This document shows positions 1 to 6,551 of a stretch of 10,410 nucleotides of DNA, in pieces. This stretch comes from CAZWSC01 sp964636385. Its GTDB lineage: Bacteria > Eisenbacteria > RBG-16-71-46 > CAIMUX01. Position 1 is the first letter of the stretch, and the number at the start of each line of letters is the position of its first letter. Position numbers and translations under genes: made by a program. The stretch is from NCBI GenBank assembly GCA_964636385.1, contig CAZWSC010000006.1, positions 1 through 10,410 of the forward strand, given 5' to 3'. The notes under the pieces are model-generated. The model was not told the DNA's origin. It worked only from the letters and a program-made list of their open reading frames with translations, and ran no database searches.

Positions 1-94
1 ACTGACGTGCGTCTTGTACAACTCTAGTTCGCGCAGAGCGAACCCGAGGCGCGCGCATTACATGCCTTTCCACGATCGCGCGCCGCTCGCGTGG

Positions 95-127
95 AGGGAC
101 GCCCCCGACGAGGGCGGCTTGCGCGGC
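95..127. repeat. 33-bp dispersed direct repeat, copy 1 of 2
   Basis: The 33 bases here match 429-461 at 30 of 33 positions without gaps. The shared core reads gcccccRacgagggcggMttgcgcggc, with the two copies differing at three positions. Each core contains a short gccc/gggc inverted repeat. The offset of 334 bp differs from that of the neighbouring 102-bp repeat, so the two families are independent. Confidence 0.75.
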
Positions 128-134
128 CGCAAGC
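117..134. repeat. Perfect hairpin, 7-bp stem with cggc loop
   Basis: gcttgcg (117-123) pairs exactly with cgcaagc (128-134) around a four-base loop. It begins inside the first 33-bp repeat copy and extends past it. The second copy of the repeat lacks the right arm, so the hairpin is not a property of the repeat itself. Confidence 0.55.
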
Positions 135-224
135 GCGAAGCGAACCCGAGGCGCGCGCCTTAACGTGCGGTTCAAAGCGCGCGCGCCGCTCGCTCCACAC
201 CCGGGCTCCCCGCCGGCCTTCTGC

Positions 225-260
225 TGCAACGGCGGATCCGGCCGCATCCGCTGCGTTGCA
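225..260. repeat. Long two-segment hairpin
   Basis: tgcaac (225-230) pairs with gttgca (255-260), and gcggat (232-237) pairs with atccgc (246-251), leaving a small asymmetric internal loop (231 against 252-254) and an 8-base terminal loop. Twelve paired bases in a 36-base span are much stronger than most of the window shows. No T-run follows on either strand, so it is not a standard intrinsic terminator. It could be part of a REP-like element or a structured RNA. Confidence 0.6.
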
Positions 261-278
261 CTTGCCCGGCCTCCTCGA

Positions 279-296
279 CGTACCCCAGTGGGTACG
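279..296. repeat. Perfect hairpin, 7-bp stem with cagt loop
   Basis: cgtaccc (279-285) pairs exactly with gggtacg (290-296) around a tetraloop. It lies 18 bp from the longer hairpin at 225-260, so the two probably belong to one structured intergenic unit. Confidence 0.6.
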
Positions 297-428
297 CCTG
301 CGTCGGCCGAGCTTCGTGCGCCTTGCCCCTGCAACCGTCTACGCCGTTTCGCGACGAACGCCGGCAGGAAGACCGGGTTGGAATGCACCCGACGCAGGGT
401 ATCTTGCCGACACGCACGACCGCAAGGC

Positions 429-461
429 AGGGATGCCCCCAACGAGGGCGGATTGCGCGGC
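429..461. repeat. 33-bp dispersed direct repeat, copy 2 of 2
   Basis: Partner of the repeat at 95-127 (30/33 identity). It is followed at once by a short tandem of gagtac (about 462-477) and ends about 34 bp from the stop codon of the RND permease gene. This suggests a repeat that sits close behind genes. Confidence 0.75.
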
Positions 462-494
462 TCGAGTACGAGTACGAATGCAGACCGCGGCCGC

Positions 495-3400
495 CTACCC
501 CGCGATCTCCCTCGCCGATTCCGGATCCCTGGCGGCGAGGCGTCGCATCCGGGCGGCGTTCACGCGGTCGGAGATCGATGCCATCGCCGTGTAAACCACC
601 GGGATCATGATCAGCGTGAGGAGCGATGCGACGATCAGCCCGCCCATGACGGCGCGCGCCAGCGGGGCCCATGTCTCGCCCCCCTCGCCCGCGCCGATCG
701 CCAGGGGCAGCATGCCGAAGATCGTCGTGAACGCCGTCATCAGCACCGGCCTCATGCGCGTCTTACCGCCCTCGAGGGCCGCCTCGAAGACGCCAAGGCT
801 TTCATCCCTGCGAAGCTGGTTCATGTAGTCCACAAGCACGATGCCGTTATTGACCACGATCCCGACGAGCACGAGCATCCCGATCATCGCCATCACGCTC
901 AGCGTGGTGCCGGTAATCCAGAGGCCAAGAGCGACCCCTATGACCGACAGCGGAATCGTGAACAGGATTATGAATGGTGACACGAGCGACTCGAACTGGC
1001 TCGCCATCACCATGTACACCAGCAGGACCCCGGCCAGTATTGCGAGTGTCAGGTAGAAGAACGACTCCCTCCTGTCCTCCGCCGCTCCCCCTATCTCGAC
1101 TATCACATCCTGCGGAATGTCCATTCCGGCCAGGACCGCCCGCACATCCTGCTCGACTCCTCCCATGTCCCGGCCGGAAACGTTAACCTGCACGACGACC
1201 TGGCGGCTCTGGTTCTCGCGCTGGATCGCCACGGGACCGACGCCCCGGATGACGTCCGCAACCTGGCGCAGCGGCACAACCCCGCCGGCCGGCAGGGCAA
1301 CAGCAAGCTGCTCGAGGTCCTCCGGGGCGTTCCGATGTTCCTGCGCCAGCCGCGCGAAGACCCGGTACTCATCACCCGAGTCCCGGTACATCGTCGCCGT
1401 CACGCCCTGTACAGCATTCGAGATCGCGCCGGTAACGGCGCCGGCCGTCAGGCCCAGCGACTGCAGGCGCGGCCGGTCCAGCGCGACCTGCAGCTCAGGC
1501 GCTCCCCGCCTCAGGTTCGACGACACATCGACAGCCCCCCTGACCCGGCCAAGCCGCTCCACCAGCCTGTCGGCCAGCTCGCCTGTCACATCCAGGTCAT
1601 GCCCGAAGAGCTTCACCTCGATGTCCGCGCCTGCCTGCATTCCCCCGCCCTGGGTGAAGGAGAAGGTGATCCCCGGGATCTGCTCGAGCCGGGCGCGTAT
1701 TGCGTCCTGTATCTCGAACTGATCCCTCCTGCGCCGCTCCTTCGGAACCAGCTTCACCCTGATCGTGCCCGAGTTTGTGTCCAGCCCCTGGAACACGGCA
1801 CCGAGGCCTCCCCCTGATCCGATGTTCGTGTATATGTCGTTCGCCTCGGGAACAGCCTCCGCGATCACCTCCTCGATCTGCTCGAATGTGTCCAGTGTGC
1901 TCGCCAGGTCGGTTCCAATCGCCCGTTCGATCTGCACCCTGATCTCCCCGGCATCGGTCCTGGGCAGGAAGTCCACGCCCAGCGAGCGGAGCAGGAACAG
2001 GGACCCGACGAATGCGGCAGCCGCAACGACAACGACATGGACGCGCCGTCTCAGCGCCCTCTCGAGCAGCCCGACGTAGGTGCTCTGAAGACGGTTGAAC
2101 CCCGACTCCAGCCCGCCCGAAACCCATCTGACAAGCGCCGACTTCGCAGGCTTCGGAGGAGTCAGCAGTCTGGAGGAGAGCAGCGGCACCAGGGTGATCG
2201 CAACCAACAGCGAAGCAGCCAGCGCGAAGCAGACCGCGATCACCATGTCGCGGAACATCACCCCCGCTATACCCGGTACGAACAGGATCGGCACGAAGAC
2301 CGCAAGCGTCGTCAGGGTCGACGCGGTGATCGCGACCCCCACCTGGGAGGCCCCCTTCTCGGCCGAGGCCCTCCTGCGCTCCCCCTTCTCCCGGAAGCGG
2401 TAGATGTTCTCGAGCACAACTATGCTGTTGTCCACCAGCATCCCGACAGCGAGCGCAAGCCCCGCCATGCTGATGACGTTGAGTGTCGTCCCGTACCAGT
2501 CGAGCACTACGAATGTGACGATGATCGAGGCCGGTATCGCGGCCGCGACGATCAGCATGCTGCGCACGTTGCGCAGGAAGACCAGCAGCACAAGCGCAGC
2601 CAGGAAGAACGCGGCGATCCCGGTCGTCGCCAGGTTGTTGAGCGCCTTCTGTATGAACTCCGCCTGGTCGAAGATCTTGGCCAGCTGCACCTGTCCCGGC
2701 ACGGCAGCCTGGATACCGGGCAGCGCCTCGTCCACACGCTGTACAACCTGCACGGTGTTGGCGTCGGACTGCTTCTGCACCACGAGCATCATGCCCGGAG
2801 AGCCGTTGACCCGCGCGATCCCCTCCAGCTCCTCGAAACCGTCCACAACACGGGCCACGTCCCTTACGCGGATCAGCTGGCCGCCGCGCGCCGTCACGAT
2901 CGCCTCTCCGATCTCCTCGATCGAGCTGAACTCGCCCAGGGTCTGGATGCTGAACGCCGTCCTGCCGTCCTTGATGATTCCACCGGGAACCTGCAGATTC
3001 CCAGCCTGCAGTGCGCCGATCACGGCGCTCATCGGAAGCTGGTATGAGGCGAGCGCCCGCGGATCCGCCTCCACCCGGATCTGACGAACCAGCCCGCCCG
3101 CGACACTGACGGCGGCCACGCCCTCCAGGCGCTCCAGGCGCGGCACGATCTGCTCGTTCGCCACCGTGCGCAGCTCCGCCTGGTCCAGCAGCGGCGAACC
3201 GAGCCCGAGGAACAGAACAGGCATCTGGCTTGGATCGAAGGCGAACACCATCGGGTTCGTGGCATCGGTCGGCCAGATGTCCTTCACCCACTCCAGGGAT
3301 CGCCTCACGTCGTTCTGGGCGACGTCCATGTCGTATCCCCAGTCGAACTCGAGTGTGACGAGCGAGGTACCCTTCCGGGAAACCGAGTTGACGTTCTTGA

Positions 3401-3629
3401 CACCCTGGACCGAGGAAAGAACGCTCTCCAGGGGACGCGATATCACAGTCTCGATGTCATACGGACTCGCGCCGGTGTAACTCGACATCACGAGCACCAC
3501 GGGGAAGGTGATGTCGGGGTAGAGATCCAGCTTCAGCCGGGTGAGCGAGAAGACGCCGAACCCGATGATCAGCGTGAAGAGCATGCCGAAGGTCACGCCG
3601 CGGCGAATGGCCATACCGGACGGGTTCAT
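495..3629 (-). CDS. RND efflux transporter permease subunit (AcrB/HAE1-like)
   Basis: Inner-membrane pump of a tripartite efflux system; the family exports drugs, detergents, lipids or other small molecules using the proton gradient. The 1044-residue length is normal. The layout is typical: TM1 at about 13-30, a large periplasmic loop (about 38-330), TM2-6 (about 335-484), TM7 (about 530-547), a second large loop (about 555-855) and TM8-12 (about 858-1013). TM4 has the family motif GMLVDNSIVVLENIYR with D400. The position matching AcrB D408 is N401, and TM10 has GIVVNNGIVLVDY, with Asn where AcrB has Lys940. The RMRPVLMT segment in TM11 is kept (R960). The ATG start has a perfect GGAGG seven bases upstream. 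It is the last gene of the operon, 4 bp after the adaptor stop codon. The substrate cannot be told. A heavy-metal (CusA-like) type is less likely because the TM4 motif is of the HAE type. Confidence 0.95.
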   Translation of the reverse strand: MNPSGMAIRRGVTFGMLFTLIIGFGVFSLTRLKLDLYPDITFPVVLVMSSYTGASPYDIETVISRPLESVLSSVQGVKNVNSVSRKGTSLVTLEFDWGYDMDVAQNDVRRSLEWVKDIWPTDATNPMVFAFDPSQMPVLFLGLGSPLLDQAELRTVANEQIVPRLERLEGVAAVSVAGGLVRQIRVEADPRALASYQLPMSAVIGALQAGNLQVPGGIIKDGRTAFSIQTLGEFSSIEEIGEAIVTARGGQLIRVRDVARVVDGFEELEGIARVNGSPGMMLVVQKQSDANTVQVVQRVDEALPGIQAAVPGQVQLAKIFDQAEFIQKALNNLATTGIAAFFLAALVLLVFLRNVRSMLIVAAAIPASIIVTFVVLDWYGTTLNVISMAGLALAVGMLVDNSIVVLENIYRFREKGERRRASAEKGASQVGVAITASTLTTLAVFVPILFVPGIAGVMFRDMVIAVCFALAASLLVAITLVPLLSSRLLTPPKPAKSALVRWVSGGLESGFNRLQSTYVGLLERALRRRVHVVVVAAAAFVGSLFLLRSLGVDFLPRTDAGEIRVQIERAIGTDLASTLDTFEQIEEVIAEAVPEANDIYTNIGSGGGLGAVFQGLDTNSGTIRVKLVPKERRRRDQFEIQDAIRARLEQIPGITFSFTQGGGMQAGADIEVKLFGHDLDVTGELADRLVERLGRVRGAVDVSSNLRRGAPELQVALDRPRLQSLGLTAGAVTGAISNAVQGVTATMYRDSGDEYRVFARLAQEHRNAPEDLEQLAVALPAGGVVPLRQVADVIRGVGPVAIQRENQSRQVVVQVNVSGRDMGGVEQDVRAVLAGMDIPQDVIVEIGGAAEDRRESFFYLTLAILAGVLLVYMVMASQFESLVSPFIILFTIPLSVIGVALGLWITGTTLSVMAMIGMLVLVGIVVNNGIVLVDYMNQLRRDESLGVFEAALEGGKTRMRPVLMTAFTTIFGMLPLAIGAGEGGETWAPLARAVMGGLIVASLLTLIMIPVVYTAMASISDRVNAARMRRLAARDPESAREIAG

Positions 3630-3633
3630 GACA

Positions 3634-3641
3634 TCACCTCC
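3634..3641 (-). promoter_or_regulatory. Shine-Dalgarno of the RND gene overlapping the adaptor stop codon
   Basis: On the minus strand GGAGGTGA precedes the permease ATG, with GGAGG (3637-3641) seven bases from the start. The TGA within this string is the stop codon of the adaptor gene (3634-3636). A ribosome ending the adaptor therefore sits on the initiation site of the pump gene, which points to translational coupling. Confidence 0.85.
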
Positions 3642-4818
3642 ACTCGCCGCCTGCGGGTTCGATCGGCCTGCCGTCTTCCAGGAGATGCTGCCCCATCACG
3701 ACAACCGAGTCGGAGGCCGCGATCCCGTGCGAGATCTCCACGCGGTCGCCGGTCGTGTAGCCGAGCCGGACCGGCAGGCGGGCGGCCCTGTCGCCACGCT
3801 TGACGAAGACGTAGTACTCCCTGGCGACATCTCCCGAGAGGAACCCCTCCCCCAGTCGCGTCTGCTGCATGACGGCATCGGATGGAACCATCAGCACCTG
3901 CTCGTGCCTGTCCACCTCGATCTCGACCGTTGCGAACATTCCCGGCTTTAGCCGGCCGTCTGTATTGGGGAGCTGGATCTCGACCTCGCCCATCCTGGTC
4001 ATCACGTCCAGGATCGGGCTTACCTTGCGAACCCTGCCCTCGAACTGCTCGCCGGGGAACGAGGCGACCGATACGAGCGCGGGCTGCCCCCCGGCGACCA
4101 GGCCAATGTCCCTCTCCGGAATCTGCACATTGGCGATCAGGAGCCTCGGATCCACCACCACGGCGATCGGGACGCCGGGGCCGACCATGTCGCCGGCTTC
4201 AACGTGGATCCGCCCGATCACGCCGCTGAACGGCGCGCGGATATCCGCCTCCTGCCTGGCACGCAGGGCCTGGTCAAGACCAGTGCGGGCCTGCTCGAGC
4301 CCCTCCTCGGCGGCGAGCTTCTGCGTGCGTATGGCATCGAACTGCTGCTGGCTGGCGCCCCGTTCGCGGAAGAGACGCTCGACCCGCTCGAACTCCGATG
4401 TGAGGTTGCGCACCTGCTCCTCGGCCGCGCTGACGGCGCTTCTGGCCTGGCGGACCGCCATGTCGAGCTGCGAGTGGTCGACGACGACGATCACCTGCCC
4501 ATCCGAGACCGCCTCGCCCAGGTCGGCCTTTCGCGCAACCACCCTGCCCGGAACGGTCGAGAAGACGGTCACCTGCCTGTCGGCGCTTATCCCTCCATTG
4601 ACGCGCACGATGCGCGCCGCATCCGCGATCAGCGGCCTCTCGACCGAGACCACCACGCTCGTCTCCTGCGCAGCGTCTTCATCCCCCCCGGAAGACCCGC
4701 CGCATCCGGCAACGAAGATGGCTGCTGCCGTGGCAAGCAGGAGGCCTGCCGCGGCGTTACGCAGGTCCCGCGCAGTGTGGGGAAGGCCGTCAGCCCCGGT
4801 ATCTATCAAGGTCGTCAC
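3634..4818 (-). CDS. Efflux RND periplasmic adaptor subunit (membrane fusion lipoprotein)
   Basis: Bridges the inner-membrane pump and the outer-membrane channel in the periplasm. The 394-residue protein starts with GTG; an AAGGAG eight bases upstream supports that choice. A signal sequence ends in the lipobox VAGC at C39, followed by a Gly/Ser/Asp linker, so it is probably a lipoprotein anchored in the inner membrane as AcrA is. The n-region is long at about 20 residues. The lipoyl-like domain is split in two (about 80-115 with VPGRVVARKADLGEAV, and about 190-222 with IRAPFSGVIGRIHVEAGD) around an alpha-hairpin coiled coil (about 118-188). A beta-barrel (about 225-302, with LKPGMFATVEI) and a membrane-proximal domain (about 305-385) follow. 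The gene lies 3 bp after the TolC-family gene and 4 bp before the pump gene, so all three should be co-transcribed. Length and domain order are normal for the family. Confidence 0.95.
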   Translation of the reverse strand: MTTLIDTGADGLPHTARDLRNAAAGLLLATAAAIFVAGCGGSSGGDEDAAQETSVVVSVERPLIADAARIVRVNGGISADRQVTVFSTVPGRVVARKADLGEAVSDGQVIVVVDHSQLDMAVRQARSAVSAAEEQVRNLTSEFERVERLFRERGASQQQFDAIRTQKLAAEEGLEQARTGLDQALRARQEADIRAPFSGVIGRIHVEAGDMVGPGVPIAVVVDPRLLIANVQIPERDIGLVAGGQPALVSVASFPGEQFEGRVRKVSPILDVMTRMGEVEIQLPNTDGRLKPGMFATVEIEVDRHEQVLMVPSDAVMQQTRLGEGFLSGDVAREYYVFVKRGDRAARLPVRLGYTTGDRVEISHGIAASDSVVVMGQHLLEDGRPIEPAGGEWR

Positions 4819-4821
4819 GAC

Positions 4822-6207
4822 TCAGTCTCCTTCCTGCGGCCCGATCAGGCCGAGCGCCTTCTCCAGCTGTGCGTGGGCAATGTGATACTCGTACAGGCTC
4901 GTGGCGTACTGCATGCGCGATGTCGTCAGGGCCAGCTGCGCGCCCAGCACGTCCAGCTGCGTCGCGCTGCCGTTGTCGTACATGATACGCGAGAGGCGGA
5001 GCGCCTCGGCCGCCTGCTCCACGGTCTCGCCCTGCGAAAGGAGGTTGACCTCCGCGGCGCGCAACTTCTCGTGCGCAGCCTGGACCTCGAGCCTCGCCGC
5101 ATCCTTCACCGCCTCCGACGCCAGCCTCGCGCGGCGAAGATCCGCCCTCGCCTGCTGCACTGCCGATGGCGTCCTCCACGAGTCCCACAGCGTCCAAGAC
5201 AGCCGCACCCCCGCCATCGTCGTGCGCGGATGGTCCTGCGGCCGGCCCTCGTCCCACTGCGCCTGCCACTGTGTAGTGGCGAATGCGAACAGCGAGGGAT
5301 ACAGCCCGCTCCTGGAGAGCCGCACACCCTGCGATGCCATTCTCTGCGTCTTCTCCGAGATGACCAGGTCCGGCCGGTTCTGCATGGCTGTTCCCTCAAG
5401 TTCCTCGAGGGGGCGGTCCAGCCACGGGCTCCTGAACTCCACCAGCGTGTCGGCGGGAACAGGGGTGACCCCTGCCTCCATTCCGAGAACGACCCCGAGC
5501 CGCGCATCCGCGAGCCTGCGGTTGCTCTCGGCGCTCACCAGCTGCGGCCTTGTGTTGGAGAGCTGAACCTGCGCCCTCAGGAGATCGAAGCCCGACACCT
5601 GGCCCACGTCGTACCGCCGCTGAACCTGGACCAGGCTGGACTCCGCCTGCGCCACGGCCTCCTCGTGGACGCGGACCAGCCCACGCGCCAGAACCGCGCC
5701 GAGGTACGCCTCCCGGACGCTGAGGAGCAGGTCGTGGCGGGTCCGCGAGAACTCCTGGCGTGCGATGTCGTGCTGCGTCTGCGCCTGGCGGTAACCCGCG
5801 ATACCGGCAAAGCCGAGGAAGATCGGCTGGGCCAGGTTGAGCGAGAGGGAGTATGAGTGGTCCGAACCGATCTCCGCGGAGCCTCCGCCGAAGGCCTCCG
5901 GCAGGAACATCACCATCTTCTCGATATTGTGCGAGTAGCTCCCGCTGGCGGACAGGGAGGGCAGCATGGCAGACCTTCCGGCCGACACCCCTGCCTGCGC
6001 CCGCCTGACCGACTCCCCGGCCATCCTGATCGCAGGGTTCTGCCTGAGGGCCAGCTCCTCCGCCTCGCCGAGGGTCAGGATCCGCCCGGAAGCACCTGAA
6101 TCACCTGAACCACCAGAAACGCCGGAAGCTCCCGAAACAGACGGAACCGGGCAGACCGACAGCAGGATGATGGTGCTCCAGACGACCGCCCCGCGCCCAA
6201 ACGTCAT
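4822..6207 (-). CDS. TolC-family outer-membrane efflux channel protein
   Basis: Outer-membrane exit duct of the tripartite pump. With the chosen start the protein has 461 residues, the usual length for the family. A signal peptide (about 1-25, hydrophobic core AVVWSTIILLSV) is followed by five GxS tripeptides (residues 26-40) and then ILTLGEAEELALRQNPAI, the classic start of an OEP repeat. The two internal repeats are visible from the paired motifs RRYDVGQVSGFDLLRAQVQL (about 197-216) and IMYDNGSATQLDVLGAQLAL (about 408-427). The frame is open back to 6366, and three ATG codons lie in a row (6213, 6210, 6207). Only the third is seven bases from GGAGG, so I start at 6207. It is the first gene of the operon, 3 bp before the adaptor. 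No regulator accompanies it. Confidence 0.93.
   Translation of the reverse strand: MTFGRGAVVWSTIILLSVCPVPSVSGASGVSGGSGDSGASGRILTLGEAEELALRQNPAIRMAGESVRRAQAGVSAGRSAMLPSLSASGSYSHNIEKMVMFLPEAFGGGSAEIGSDHSYSLSLNLAQPIFLGFAGIAGYRQAQTQHDIARQEFSRTRHDLLLSVREAYLGAVLARGLVRVHEEAVAQAESSLVQVQRRYDVGQVSGFDLLRAQVQLSNTRPQLVSAESNRRLADARLGVVLGMEAGVTPVPADTLVEFRSPWLDRPLEELEGTAMQNRPDLVISEKTQRMASQGVRLSRSGLYPSLFAFATTQWQAQWDEGRPQDHPRTTMAGVRLSWTLWDSWRTPSAVQQARADLRRARLASEAVKDAARLEVQAAHEKLRAAEVNLLSQGETVEQAAEALRLSRIMYDNGSATQLDVLGAQLALTTSRMQYATSLYEYHIAHAQLEKALGLIGPQEGD
4827..4832 (-). promoter_or_regulatory. Shine-Dalgarno deciding the GTG start of the adaptor gene
   Basis: AAGGAG on the minus strand lies eight bases before the GTG at 4818, inside the last codons of the TolC-family gene. 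No ATG in a suitable place competes with it, and the next in-frame alternative (TTG at codon 4) has no better site. Confidence 0.75.
6088..6132 (-). repeat. Five GxS tripeptide (9-bp) repeats in the TolC-family gene
   Basis: Residues 26-40 read GAS GVS GGS GDS GAS, encoded by five consecutive 9-bp units of the type ggN-gNN-tcN. The block sits just after the signal peptide, at the mature N-terminus before the first helix. The copies are not identical, so this is an aged tandem repeat. It is probably a flexible tail in the periplasm. Confidence 0.8.
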
Positions 6208-6214
6208 CATCATG

Positions 6215-6219
6215 CCTCC
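6215..6219 (-). promoter_or_regulatory. Shine-Dalgarno deciding the start of the TolC-family gene
   Basis: GGAGG on the minus strand is followed by CATGATG and then ATG at 6207. Its distance to the three tandem ATG codons is 1, 4 and 7 bases, and only the third is well placed. The longer reading from 6366 would bury the signal peptide behind some 50 polar residues. Confidence 0.85.
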
Positions 6220-6310
6220 ACACCGCAGCCGTTCGGGATCCCAATGATCCGCCGTGAAATCAGCCGCCCCTTCCGGAGGAGCAACGTCCCCGTTTCCGAG
6301 CATGCCGCCC

Positions 6311-6339
6311 ATGATACTCAGCCTCGTCTCCGCCGTCAC
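6311..6339 (-). promoter_or_regulatory. Candidate sigma-70-like promoter of the efflux operon
   Basis: On the minus strand GTGACG (6339-6334, 4 of 6 to TTGACA) is followed after exactly 17 bases by TATCAT (6316-6311, 5 of 6 to TATAAT). A transcript would begin near 6304 and leave about 97 bases of leader before the ATG at 6207. This is the best match I found in the gap. Some phyla use other -10/-35 motifs, so it stays tentative. Confidence 0.35.
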
Positions 6340-6375
6340 TGTTCCGATGCCATGAAGGATGGTCAAGGCTGGAGG

Positions 6376-6404
6376 AAAAGGGGCAGATGCCTGCGAATCT
6401 GACC
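6376..6404 (-). terminator. Weak terminator-like hairpin downstream of ovoA
   Basis: On the minus strand GGtCAGAT (6404-6397) can pair with ATCTGCC (6388-6382) with one bulge around an 8-base loop, followed by CCTTTTCC. It lies about 150 bp past the ovoA stop and upstream of the candidate promoter, a sensible place to end ovoA transcription. The T-run is only four long, so it could equally be an operator-like inverted repeat. Confidence 0.25.
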
Positions 6405-6551
6405 TGATCCCGCCTGTACCCTTTCCAGGGATGGGACAGCCCAGCCGGCGCCGTTCGAGAACCCTCTACTGCGACGCCGGAACCGCGCGCGACCATTGCG
6501 GGCAGGCCTGCTGACATCCGGGAAGAGACCGGAGCGGCTGGCTTGAGGGCG

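Larger units (their letters stand above)
37..193. repeat. Two imperfect direct repeats, about 102-bp period
   Basis: The 20-mer agcgaacccgaggcgcgcgc occurs exactly at 37-56 and again at 139-158. In both copies a related sequence follows (attacatgc against cttaacgtgc), and then the 14-mer cgcgcgccgctcgc at 77-90 and 180-193. The offset is 102-103 bp, so the two copies form a degenerate tandem duplication of roughly 55 bp. The bases between them include the hairpin at 117-134 and the first copy of a second repeat family. Seen directly in the sequence; no function is known. Confidence 0.75.
1..494. other. Gene-free, repeat-rich flank downstream of the RND pump gene
   Basis: This stretch follows the TAG stop of the RND permease gene (495-497). 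Several open frames cross it, but I do not believe any of them: they overlap one another on both strands, their translations are Arg/Pro/Ala-rich, none shows a recognisable domain, and open frames are expected by chance at this GC content. Instead the stretch holds two families of direct repeats (37-90 with 139-193, and 95-127 with 429-461), three clear hairpins (117-134, 225-260, 279-296) and a short gagtac tandem near 462-477. No T-tract that would make an intrinsic terminator for the efflux operon is seen. It reads like an accumulation of intergenic repeats or a structured non-coding element; its identity is unknown. Confidence 0.6.
6208..6551. other. Gap between ovoA and the efflux operon
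   Basis: These 344 bp separate the ovoA stop codon from the first gene of the efflux operon. The minus-strand frame of the TolC-family gene stays open for 159 bp into it, but without a start-site signal. The gap holds a candidate promoter (6311-6339) and a terminator-like hairpin (6376-6404). No further gene, tRNA or clear repeat is seen in the part next to ovoA (about 6405-6551). Confidence 0.6.

Noticed and set aside
150..175. Possible integron attC-like core (cttaac ... ggttc)
   Set aside because: The base before YYYAAC does not fit the inverse core, there is no properly spaced GTTRRRY partner, and no cassette gene or integrase is present.
1..494. CRISPR array
   Set aside because: Only two copies of each repeat, at different spacings and with mismatches, and no cas genes.
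91..980. Overlapping plus- and minus-strand open frames in the left flank
   Set aside because: They overlap one another, run into the pump gene or across repeats and hairpins, lack good start signals, and show no domain.
2037..3047. A 336-codon plus-strand open frame inside the pump gene
   Set aside because: Antisense shadow of the RND permease; highly charged His/Arg/Asp-rich translation with no recognisable motif.
4204..5856. A 550-codon plus-strand open frame
   Set aside because: It lies antisense to the adaptor and TolC-family genes, whose domains are unmistakable. Its translation is Arg/His/Leu-rich with no domain, as expected for a shadow frame in GC-rich DNA.
6440..6480. tRNA-like T-arm (gggttctcgaac on the minus strand)
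   Set aside because: The arm does not pair properly and no acceptor, D or anticodon arms can be drawn around it.
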